The position numbers and the translations under genes were made by a program. The notes beneath the pieces were generated by a model. That model saw nothing but the letters and a program-made list of their open reading frames with translations, did no database searches and was not told where the DNA came from. Positions 1-5,752 of a stretch of 6,716 nucleotides of DNA are shown piece after piece. The stretch's first letter is position 1, and every line of letters begins with the position of its first letter. The DNA is from DASWHK01 sp036398215 (GTDB taxonomy: Bacteria; Acidobacteriota; UBA890). The DNA lies in contig DASWHK010000126.1 of assembly GCA_036398215.1 (NCBI GenBank), positions 1-6,716 of the forward strand. The letters are read 5' to 3'.

Positions 1-2048
1 GCCGGCGGATCGACCAGCCGGATCGCCCACAGGCCCGAGTTGTTGTCGGCGACCCAGACGAGGCCCTTGAAGGGCATGGTGCCCCAGGTGCGGGCGGCAT
101 TGGCCTTGAAGCCCTCGGGGTCGTCCGGCAGGAAGTAGGCGATCTCGCGGCCTTGCGTGTAGAGGTTGCCGAGCAGCTCGCCCGAGATGTCGACCACCCG
201 CAGTCCCTGGTTGTAGTAGGCGACGTAGAGGACGTCGTCCTCGATCCAGAAGTTGTGGGTGCCGCCCTCGGGGACGTCGTAGCGGGCGATCTCCCTCGGG
301 TTCTCGAAGTTCTCGTCGAACTCGATGACGTGAATCCAGCCGGCGGCGGCGACCGCCGGGCCCGAGAAGCGATCGATGCCCTGCGGGTTGCGATCGGCCG
401 GGAAGTGCTCGTCGCCGGCGAACACGTAGAACTTGCCGTCGGCGTTCCAGTACGGGAAGCCGGCGTGGTTCCAGCCGCTCGGATAGGTGTACTGGCCCAC
501 CTTGACGGGGTTTTGCGGCGAGCCGCCCTTGCCGGCGCCGCCGACGTCGACGACGACGATGCCGTCGGTCCAGTTCGAGGAGACCGCGACGCCGTTCTCG
601 ACCCAGACGTCGTGAATGGAATGGCCCGGCGTGTCGAGTTCGAAGCGACCGACGCGGTGCGGGTTGGTCGGATCCTCGATGTTGATGACGTCGTAGCGCT
701 GCCCCGCCGACAGGGCGTAGACGTGGTCGTCGGCGATGAACACGTTGTGCACGCCGCCGGTCATCTCCTCGTCGTAGCGGGCCAGGATCGGCACGCCCTG
801 GTTCTCGATGTCGGAGCAATCCAGGATGACGAAGCCGTTGCGGCGGCTGCTGGCGCCCTCGCGGCTGATGATGCAGATCGAGCCGTCCTCGGAGACCTTG
901 ACGTCGTTGACCGTGCGGGCGTCGACGCGCACCGTAGCGGCCATGTAGATGTTGGTCGGGTCGGTGACGTCCCAGAAGTAGGCGTGGCCCTCGGCGCCCC
1001 AGGTGCCGGTCACCGCGTAGTCGCGGCCGTTGGGGGCCGCCCACACCCACAGGTCCGAGGTCTTGCGGTCGGCGACCCGGCCGCGGCCGACGATCTCGAC
1101 CAGCTTTTTGACGTTGCGGGGCCCGATGACGACCGTCTCGAGCGCCACCTGGTTGCCGGCCGTCGCGATGATCGTGTACTCGCCCGGCAGGTCGGCGACG
1201 AAGCGGCCGTCGTCGGTGATCAGGCCCGAGGACGCCGTGCCGAGGTCGTGGTCGACGGTGCGGGCGCGGAAGCTGTACTGGATCGGCATCTGCGGCACCT
1301 CGCGCCCGGCGCCGTCGAGCGGCGTGGCGGTGAAGCGCAGCACGTCGCCGGTGCGCGCCTCCATGGCGCTCGCCTCCAGGCGCAGCGAGGCGGTGGGGTT
1401 GTCCTCGACGCGCACGTCGAGGCGCTCGGTGACCCCCTCGGCGGTGGCGCTGATCGTCGCCGATCCCGGGCTCGCCATCTTCAGAAGGCCGAGGGGCGTG
1501 ACCTCGACCACCGACGGATTACTGCTCGATAGCCGCGCCGTGATGTCGGTGCGGATGCCGCCCTCCACGTCGTGCAGCTTCGTTTGCGGCCTCAGAATGG
1601 TTTCGGCGTAAAGGCGTTGCGGCATGTCGACGAACTCGATTGCGGCCACCGGGGGGTGCGGGACCGTCACCGCGATGCGGGTCTCCGCGTCGCTCTCGCC
1701 GCCGCGGCCGCCGCCCTCGTCGCCCTCGGTCACCGCCGGCACCCGGACGGTGATGAAGTAGCTCCCGGGACGCAACGCCTCGACCTCTCCCGTGGTGGTG
1801 TCGACGCTCACCGCGCGGCGCGATTGCGAGAAGAAGAACACCTCGCGCTCGAGCACGTTGCCGGCGGCGTCCCTGACCGTTGCCGTCAGCGTCGCCTTCT
1901 CGCCGACCCGCAGCGTCAAGGCCTCGGGGGCGACGACGAGCTGCACGGATTCCTGTTGCTGCTCCTGTTCCTGGGCCACGGCCGGCAGCAGGGGCAGGAG
2001 GGCGATCGACAGAAGGATCAACAGCGGCAACGTGCGGTAGGTTTTCAT
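1..2048 (-). CDS. Secreted protein with bacterial Ig-like (Big_2-type) domains and an LVIVD-type beta-propeller, C-terminus cut by window edge
   Basis: The frame reads open from ATG at 2048 to the left edge (682 residues, no stop), so the C-terminus is missing. A Sec signal peptide covers residues 1-25 (basic start MKTYR, leucine-rich core, cleavage near LPAVA/QEQ), followed by a short Gln/Glu-rich linker. Residues about 34-130, 134-218 and 220-320 look like Ig-like domains: phrases such as TLRVGEKATLTATV, SSSNPSVVEVTPLG and PGSATISATAEG are typical of Big_2-type folds. From about residue 330 the protein becomes a propeller with repeated 'DVTDPTNIY', 'YDVINIEDPTNPHRVGRF' and 'LRVVDISGELLG' phrases, the hallmark of LVIVD repeats. 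Such proteins are exported, probably as surface adhesion or scaffold proteins; no catalytic residues are evident. The start is supported by AGGAG seven bases upstream. It is divergent from the PQQ-like gene. The domain types are fairly sure; the biological role is unknown. Confidence 0.9.
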   Translation of the reverse strand, partial: MKTYRTLPLLILLSIALLPLLPAVAQEQEQQQESVQLVVAPEALTLRVGEKATLTATVRDAAGNVLEREVFFFSQSRRAVSVDTTTGEVEALRPGSYFITVRVPAVTEGDEGGGRGGESDAETRIAVTVPHPPVAAIEFVDMPQRLYAETILRPQTKLHDVEGGIRTDITARLSSSNPSVVEVTPLGLLKMASPGSATISATAEGVTERLDVRVEDNPTASLRLEASAMEARTGDVLRFTATPLDGAGREVPQMPIQYSFRARTVDHDLGTASSGLITDDGRFVADLPGEYTIIATAGNQVALETVVIGPRNVKKLVEIVGRGRVADRKTSDLWVWAAPNGRDYAVTGTWGAEGHAYFWDVTDPTNIYMAATVRVDARTVNDVKVSEDGSICIISREGASSRRNGFVILDCSDIENQGVPILARYDEEMTGGVHNVFIADDHVYALSAGQRYDVINIEDPTNPHRVGRFELDTPGHSIHDVWVENGVAVSSNWTDGIVVVDVGGAGKGGSPQNPVKVGQYTYPSGWNHAGFPYWNADGKFYVFAGDEHFPADRNPQGIDRFSGPAVAAAGWIHVIEFDENFENPREIARYDVPEGGTHNFWIEDDVLYVAYYNQGLRVVDISGELLGNLYTQGREIAYFLPDDPEGFKANAARTWGTMPFKGLVWVADNNSGLWAIRLVDPP

Positions 2049-2055
2049 CGGGCTG

Positions 2056-2060
2056 CTCCT
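2056..2060 (-). promoter_or_regulatory. Ribosome binding site of the Ig-like/LVIVD gene
   Basis: On the minus strand AGGAG (extended TCAGGAG) lies 7 bases before the ATG at 2048. This is ideal spacing and fixes the start in front of the signal peptide. Confidence 0.75.
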
Positions 2061-2240
2061 GAGGAATCGGCGAGCCGCACAGGCCGTCGTTCAGCGCGGC
2101 CTGGCGCCGGCCGGGATCGGCCTTCGCCGGCCCGGCCCGGTGGGCGAAATGGATATCCGATACCTTGCCACCGCCGCCGGGGGCGTACAAGCGGCGGCCG
2201 CCCGGGGGACGGTGACCGCGCGGCCGGCGGCGCTTCGACC

Positions 2241-2259
2241 CCTCGGTAGGCCTCCGAGG
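2241..2259. repeat. Inverted repeat upstream of the PQQ-like gene, possible operator
   Basis: CCTCGG (2241-2246) and CCGAGG (2254-2259) are perfect 6-bp inverted arms around a 7-base centre, TAGGCCT. The element ends 18 bases before the proposed -35 box at 2278, a common position for an activator or repressor site. In DNA this GC-rich short dyads occur by chance, so the functional assignment is weak. Confidence 0.3.
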
Positions 2260-2277
2260 CGATGACCGCTGCCGGCG

Positions 2278-2306
2278 TTGTGAGGCGCGGTGGTCGCGGG
2301 TAGAGT
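2278..2306 (+). promoter_or_regulatory. Candidate sigma70-type promoter for the PQQ-like gene
   Basis: TTGTGA (2278-2283) and TAGAGT (2301-2306) are separated by exactly 17 bases; each matches four of six consensus positions. Transcription would begin near 2313, giving a leader of about 32 bases to the ATG at 2345. It is the best-spaced pair in the gap, but the boxes are imperfect and the phylum's sigma factor preference is unknown. Confidence 0.4.
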
Positions 2307-2344
2307 CTCCGGAGGCCGTCCCGAGGACCGTGACGAGAGATCCG

Positions 2345-3814
2345 ATGCCATCGAGAGCGATGCTGGTGCGTGGTGGTTCTGCTTTGTTGATCGCAGTTGC
2401 GCTGGTGGCGACGGCGTTCGCGTCGGGCGTCGGCGGCCGTCGGCAACCGATGGACGACCCCGACTGGTCGCGTTTCCGCGGCCCCAACGGCGCCGGCGTC
2501 GTCGAGACCTCCAACCTGCCGGTCGAGGTCGGCCCGGACACCAACGTCGTCTGGAAGACGGCGCTGCCGCCGGGCCATTCGTCGCCGATCCTCTCCGACG
2601 ACCGCATCTTCCTGACCGCCTTCGAGGACGACGAGCTGCTCACCATCGCCCTGGATCGGGCCACCGGCGAGATCTTGTGGCAGCGGCAGGCCCCGAAGAC
2701 CTGGAGCGAGCCGCCGGACCAGCGCAACAGTCCGGCGTCGCCGAGCCCCGCCACCGACGGCGAGATCGTCGTGGTGTTCTTCGCCGACTTCGGCATGATC
2801 GCCTACGACGTCGACGGCGGCGAGCTGTGGAGCCTGCCGCTCGGCCCGTTCGACAACGTCTACGGGATGGGCGCCTCGCCGATCCTCGTCGGCGACATGG
2901 TGATCCTGGCCGTCGACCAGACCAACGACTCCTACCTGCTGGCGGTCTCCCGCGAGGACGGCAGCGAGATCTGGAAGACGCCGCGGCCGGAGGCCAAGAG
3001 CGGCCATGCCACGCCGATCCTGTGGGACGACGATACCGGCCGCACCCAGCTGCTGATCCCGGGGTCCTTCTTCCTGACCGCCTACGACGTGGCCAACGGC
3101 GAGAAGCTCTGGTGGGTGAGCGGACTATCGTTCGAGATCAAGTCGACGCCGGTCATCCACGACGGCCTGATCTTCGTCAACGGCTTCGGCTCGCCGATGC
3201 AGCAGCCCGGCAATCAGCCCGACATCCCGGCGTTCGAGGAGGCCCTCGCCCGCGACGCCGACGGCAACGGCAAGCTCAGCCGCGACGAGGTGCAGGGAAC
3301 ACCCGCCGCGGGCTGGATGGGGTTCACCGACCTCGATCACGACGGCGCCTACGACGCCGACGACTGGGCGTACTTCCGCGCCGCGATCACCTCGGAGAAC
3401 GGCACGCTGGCCATCAAGCTCGGGGGCGAGGGCGACATGACCGAGCAGAACGTCGTCTGGAAGTACCATCGCGCCGTTCCCCAGCTCCCGTCGCCGATCA
3501 TCTACGAGGGCATCCTCTACATGATCAACGACGGCGGCATCGTCACCACGTTCGTGCCGGCGACCGGAGAGGTGATCGCCCAGGGACGGCTCGCCGGGGC
3601 GGTCGACGCCTACTACGCCTCGCCGGTGGCCGCCGACGGCAAGATCTATTTCGTCAGCGAGCTCGGCCTGGTGGCCGTCGTCCAGCCGGGCGGCGAGCTG
3701 GACGAGGTGGTGGTCAGCGATCTCGACGACCTGAGCTACGGGACGCCGGCGATCGCCGACGGCCGCATCTACCTGCGGACCCGCGGAACCCTGTATTGTT
3801 TTGGGTTGAATTGA
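2345..3814 (+). CDS. Secreted PQQ-like beta-propeller protein with an inserted EF-hand pair
   Basis: This is a 489-residue exported protein. Residues 1-29 form a signal sequence or N-terminal anchor (MPSRAML, then a hydrophobic stretch ending AFASG). Residues 40-52 carry the DWSRFRGPNGAGV opening usual in secreted PQQ-binding-like propeller proteins. Blade motifs of the (T/N/D)G-E-(I/L)-W type recur near 106-112 (ATGEILW), 156-162, 206-210, 251-256 and 407-412 (TGEVIA). Residues 304-315 (DADGNGKLSRDE) and 329-340 (DLDHDGAYDADD) are two calcium-binding EF-hand loops, inserted between blades. Family members are often called PQQ-dependent dehydrogenase-like, but many bind no PQQ. No catalytic Asp/Glu-Ca site or cytochrome CXXCH motif is seen, so an enzymatic role is unproven and a structural or binding role is equally possible. 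An in-frame GTG at 2330 would add five residues. The ATG is preferred because GAGAGA (2335-2340) precedes it, though that site is weak. The next gene starts 81 bases downstream on the same strand. Confidence 0.9.
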   Translation: MPSRAMLVRGGSALLIAVALVATAFASGVGGRRQPMDDPDWSRFRGPNGAGVVETSNLPVEVGPDTNVVWKTALPPGHSSPILSDDRIFLTAFEDDELLTIALDRATGEILWQRQAPKTWSEPPDQRNSPASPSPATDGEIVVVFFADFGMIAYDVDGGELWSLPLGPFDNVYGMGASPILVGDMVILAVDQTNDSYLLAVSREDGSEIWKTPRPEAKSGHATPILWDDDTGRTQLLIPGSFFLTAYDVANGEKLWWVSGLSFEIKSTPVIHDGLIFVNGFGSPMQQPGNQPDIPAFEEALARDADGNGKLSRDEVQGTPAAGWMGFTDLDHDGAYDADDWAYFRAAITSENGTLAIKLGGEGDMTEQNVVWKYHRAVPQLPSPIIYEGILYMINDGGIVTTFVPATGEVIAQGRLAGAVDAYYASPVAADGKIYFVSELGLVAVVQPGGELDEVVVSDLDDLSYGTPAIADGRIYLRTRGTLYCFGLN

Positions 3815-3885
3815 CCAATGAGTCGTCGCCTTGCGGGCTCGCGGCGCCAGTGCGGCGTCGGCACGCCCGCGAACGGCTCGATTGT

Positions 3886-3893
3886 GAGGGAGG
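3886..3893 (+). promoter_or_regulatory. Ribosome binding site that decides the start of the metallo-hydrolase gene
   Basis: The purine run GAGGGAGG ends two bases before the ATG at 3896 and its GAGG part lies six bases away. An earlier in-frame ATG at 3818, four bases after the previous stop, has no such site and would place 26 residues in front of the Tat signal. Confidence 0.65.
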
Positions 3894-3895
3894 CC

Positions 3896-4906
3896 ATGTT
3901 CAATCGTCGAGAGTTCTCGTCGACCCTGGCGCTGGCGGCGGCCGCCGGCATGGCGCTGCCGCGCCGGCTGCTGGGGCTGACCCAGCAGGACACCGTGTTC
4001 GACTGGCGCCCGATCAACGAGCGCATGCGGGCGGCGTACGGCGCCGGGGGCAACGCCCTGGTGGTCAGCGACGGCGGCCGCTCCCTGTTGATCGATTGCA
4101 AGAACGCCGGGTTCGGCGGCGTGCTGCGGGCCGAGGCCGAGGCGTTCGGCGGGCCGCTGGCGCACGTCGTCAACACCCACCACCACGGCGATCACATCGG
4201 TGGCAACCCGGCTTTCACGGGTGACGTTCCGGTGGTCGGCCAGGCGCGCGGCGTCGCCCGCGCCACCGAGGGCGGCAACAGCACCCTCGAGGGGATCCGC
4301 AGCGACCGCGCCGGCCGCCTCGAGCGCCTCGAGCGCCAGGTCCAGAACATGGAGATCTCGGCCGCCGCCCGCCGCGCCGGGTCGGAGTCGCTGGCCGGGT
4401 TCGTAGCCGGGGCCGCGGAGATGGAGGGCACCGACTTCGCCGCCACCGAGACCTTCGACGATGAGCTCGAGGTCCGTCTCGGCACGCTGGTCGTGGAGCT
4501 CCGCCACATCGACCGCGGCCACACCGACAACGACCTGTTCGTGCTCATCCCCGCGGCCAACGTCCTGCACGGCGGCGACCTCTTCTTCAACGGCTTGCAC
4601 CCGTTCATCGACACCGGCGCCGGCGCCACCACGGTGGGCTGGCAGCGCTGTCTGGCGGCGATGGTCGAGCAGTGCGACGCCGACACCGTCGTCATCCCCG
4701 GCCACGGTGAGCTCAGCGACGTGAACGGGCTGCGCGCCTTTTCCGGGTACTTCGACACGCTGCGGCGTCTCGTCCAGCAGGCGATCCGCGACGGCAGAAC
4801 GCGGGAGCAGATCACGGCGCTGCAGCCGGTCGAGTTCAGCGACTGGCCGGCAGCTCGCCTGAACCAGAACCTGGGAGTGGTCTACGACGAGCTGACGGTG
4901 GGCTAG
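3896..4906 (+). CDS. Tat-exported metallo-beta-lactamase-fold hydrolase
   Basis: This 336-residue metal-dependent hydrolase is predicted to be exported folded. The N-terminus MFNRREFSSTLALAAAAG is a twin-arginine signal (R4-R5, F7, alanine-rich core to about 21), which supports the start at 3896. All metal ligands of the metallo-beta-lactamase fold are present: the HxHxDH motif at H95, H97, D99 and H100 (THHHGDHIGGN), H209 (GHTDND), the bridging D228 (HGGDLFF) and H270 (PGHGEL). An active dinuclear zinc (or iron) site is therefore expected. An Ala/Arg/Glu-rich helical insertion lies between about 115 and 185. The substrate cannot be read from the sequence: the fold covers lactamases, glyoxalase II-like thioesterases, lactonases, sulfur dioxygenases and PQQ-associated hydrolases. 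It follows the PQQ-like propeller gene by 81 bases, so co-transcription is likely. Confidence 0.92.
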   Translation: MFNRREFSSTLALAAAAGMALPRRLLGLTQQDTVFDWRPINERMRAAYGAGGNALVVSDGGRSLLIDCKNAGFGGVLRAEAEAFGGPLAHVVNTHHHGDHIGGNPAFTGDVPVVGQARGVARATEGGNSTLEGIRSDRAGRLERLERQVQNMEISAAARRAGSESLAGFVAGAAEMEGTDFAATETFDDELEVRLGTLVVELRHIDRGHTDNDLFVLIPAANVLHGGDLFFNGLHPFIDTGAGATTVGWQRCLAAMVEQCDADTVVIPGHGELSDVNGLRAFSGYFDTLRRLVQQAIRDGRTREQITALQPVEFSDWPAARLNQNLGVVYDELTVG

Positions 4907-4908
4907 CC

Positions 4909-4940
4909 GCGCCATTCGCGCCCGCACAGAAGCGAGCGGT
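4909..4940. repeat. Direct repeat, copy 1
   Basis: The sequence beginning GCGCCATTCG and ending AGCGAGCGG is repeated 66 bases downstream at 4975-5006, with 27 of 32 positions identical. It starts two bases after the stop of the metallo-hydrolase gene. It may belong to a dispersed intergenic repeat family or be a paired protein-binding site; only two copies lie in the window. Confidence 0.7.
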
Positions 4941-4974
4941 CGGTTTCGGTTTGGCTGCCGGCGTCCTGTAGGAT

Positions 4975-5006
4975 GCGCCATTCGTGCCCGCGCATGAGCG
5001 AGCGGG
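4975..5006. repeat. Direct repeat, copy 2
   Basis: This is the second copy of the 32-bp imperfect repeat at 4909-4940, differing at five positions (11, 18, 21, 22 and 32 of the unit). Both copies sit in the gap before the tandem paralogue pair and none is seen inside the genes. Confidence 0.7.
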
Positions 5007-5009
5007 GTG

Positions 5010-5033
5010 GGCGGGCTCGAGGTCGCGCCCGCC
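5010..5033 (+). other. GC-rich stem-loop in the leader of the tandem pair
   Basis: GGCGGGC (5010-5016) and GCCCGCC (5027-5033) are perfect 7-bp arms around a 10-base loop. No T-run follows (GGTCGG comes next), so it is not a standard intrinsic terminator. It could be a leader hairpin or a factor-dependent pause site, or chance in high-GC DNA. Confidence 0.4.
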
Positions 5034-5048
5034 GGTCGGCAAGGGGAA

Positions 5049-5062
5049 GGGTTCGCGAACCC
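5049..5062. promoter_or_regulatory. Perfect 14-bp palindrome, candidate operator
   Basis: GGGTTCGCGAACCC is fully self-complementary and lies 9 bases before the ribosome binding site of the first tandem paralogue. Its position fits a repressor operator acting on the pair, or a small hairpin affecting translation. The binding protein is unknown. Confidence 0.4.
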
Positions 5063-5071
5063 CCGAGAGGC

Positions 5072-5078
5072 GGAGGTG
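5072..5078 (+). promoter_or_regulatory. Ribosome binding site of the first tandem paralogue
   Basis: GGAGGTG has its GGAGG core (5072-5076) seven bases before the ATG at 5084. This strong site rules out the in-frame ATG at 4973, which would add 37 arginine-rich, non-signal-like residues and overlap the second direct repeat. Confidence 0.8.
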
Positions 5079-5083
5079 TTTGT

Positions 5084-5752
5084 ATGCTGCGGAGCTTCTT
5101 ACCGAGGTGGCGGTTGGCCTCGATTCTCCGGATTGCCGTCGCGTCGGCGCTGGCGGCCCTCACCGCGTTGGCGCTTCCGGCGGCCGCCGCGGCGCAATCC
5201 AGCTACACCCTCTATGAGCTGCTCGAGCCCGGCTCGGCGAAGTTCGCCATCACCTACGACGTCAGCACCGGCCGCGCCGGCGCCAGCTTCTTCCTCAACG
5301 CCATCCGCGTGGGCTCGGTGGCCACCGACGAGCGGGTCATCGACCTGGCGACTGGCGAGGAGCTGTTCTTCGAGGTGATCAGCGGCAAGCAGGCCAAGGA
5401 GGAGGGGCTGGCGGGGCCGCGCACGGCCGACGACGCCGGCTACATCAAGGTCCACCTGGCGCGGCCGGTCCCGGAGGGCGGCGAGGCCCGGCTGCGGATC
5501 ATCAAGACCTACGAGGACGCTGAGTCCTACCGGATCGACGGCGACACCGTGGTCTTCGATCGCGGCCTCGGGATTCGCGCCAACGGCGTCGTCCTGCCGC
5601 CCGGCTACGAGCTGATCGCCTCGGCGACGCCGGGGATCGTCACGACGCTGCCCGACGGCCGCGTCAAGATCAGCTTCCTCAACGACCGCGACGATTCGCT
5701 GGCGGTGCGGGTGGTTGGCCGGCGGCTCGCCGCCAGGCAGGGCGGGCGGTGA
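5084..5752 (+). CDS. Secreted protein of unknown family, first of a tandem paralogous pair
   Basis: This 222-residue protein matches no family I recognise. Residues 1-37 are a Sec signal peptide: basic start with R3, R8, R10 and R16, a long alanine/leucine core, and cleavage probably at AAA/Q38. The mature protein (about 185 residues) is one compact, probably beta-rich domain without cysteines or further membrane segments. Its landmarks are LLEP (46-49), KFAITYD (53-59), RVGSV (75-79), VIDLATGEEL, KTYEDAESY (141-149), VVLPPG (169-174) and NDRDDSLAV (200-208). The same landmarks recur at identical spacing in the next gene. There is no evident catalytic triad or metal motif, so a binding or structural role in the periplasm or outside the cell is more likely, though this is a guess. 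The start rests on a strong GGAGG. The gene's TGA shares its last base with the start codon of the second paralogue, so the two are surely one transcript. Confidence 0.88.
   Translation: MLRSFLPRWRLASILRIAVASALAALTALALPAAAAAQSSYTLYELLEPGSAKFAITYDVSTGRAGASFFLNAIRVGSVATDERVIDLATGEELFFEVISGKQAKEEGLAGPRTADDAGYIKVHLARPVPEGGEARLRIIKTYEDAESYRIDGDTVVFDRGLGIRANGVVLPPGYELIASATPGIVTTLPDGRVKISFLNDRDDSLAVRVVGRRLAARQGGR

Larger units (their letters stand above)
2049..2344. other. Divergent intergenic region
   Basis: This 296-bp gap must hold the promoters of both divergent genes. It is mostly very GC-rich, with one AT-richer island around 2147-2166 (containing the 8-bp palindrome GGATATCC at 2151-2158) that could belong to the leftward promoter. 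I could not find a well-spaced -35/-10 pair there: the nearest TTGTAC (2190-2185, minus) is 22 bases from TATCGG. A nested GC-rich hairpin (arms 2109-2115 and 2131-2137, inner arms 2118-2121 and 2126-2129) would lie in the leftward leader. No small gene is supported. Confidence 0.6.

Noticed and set aside
153..1532. Long open frame on the plus strand (459 codons)
   Set aside because: It lies opposite the Ig-like/LVIVD gene, which has a signal peptide, a good ribosome binding site and recognisable domains. The plus-strand translation is a repetitive V/D/A/G/R mixture without a domain, as expected of antisense frames in high-GC DNA.
1519..2796. Minus-strand open frame (425 codons) crossing the divergent promoter region
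   Set aside because: It overlaps two well-supported genes in the wrong frame, with an arginine/proline-rich composition typical of a GC shadow.
3833..3870. Possible terminator between the PQQ-like and metallo-hydrolase genes
   Set aside because: The arms GCGGGC and GCCCGC are only 6 bp with a 26-base loop and no T-run, so they do not support termination.
2290..4224. Plus-strand open frame of 644 codons
   Set aside because: It is an alternate frame over the PQQ-like propeller gene and the start of the hydrolase, extremely arginine-rich and without any domain. The propeller frame is clearly the coding one.
4944..4974. Possible promoter before the tandem pair (TTTCGG and TAGGAT)
   Set aside because: TAGGAT resembles a -10 box, but the only upstream partner is a poor match at 19 bases. 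Not strong enough to annotate.
3125..4981. Long open frame on the minus strand (618 codons)
   Set aside because: It runs antisense through the PQQ-like and metallo-hydrolase genes and across both their boundaries. Its product is low-complexity and lacks motifs, while the plus-strand genes have complete ligand sets and signals.
4909..5006. Two repeat units as the start of a CRISPR array
   Set aside because: Only two imperfect copies with one 34-base spacer, no further units and no cas gene nearby; the divergence between copies also argues against it.
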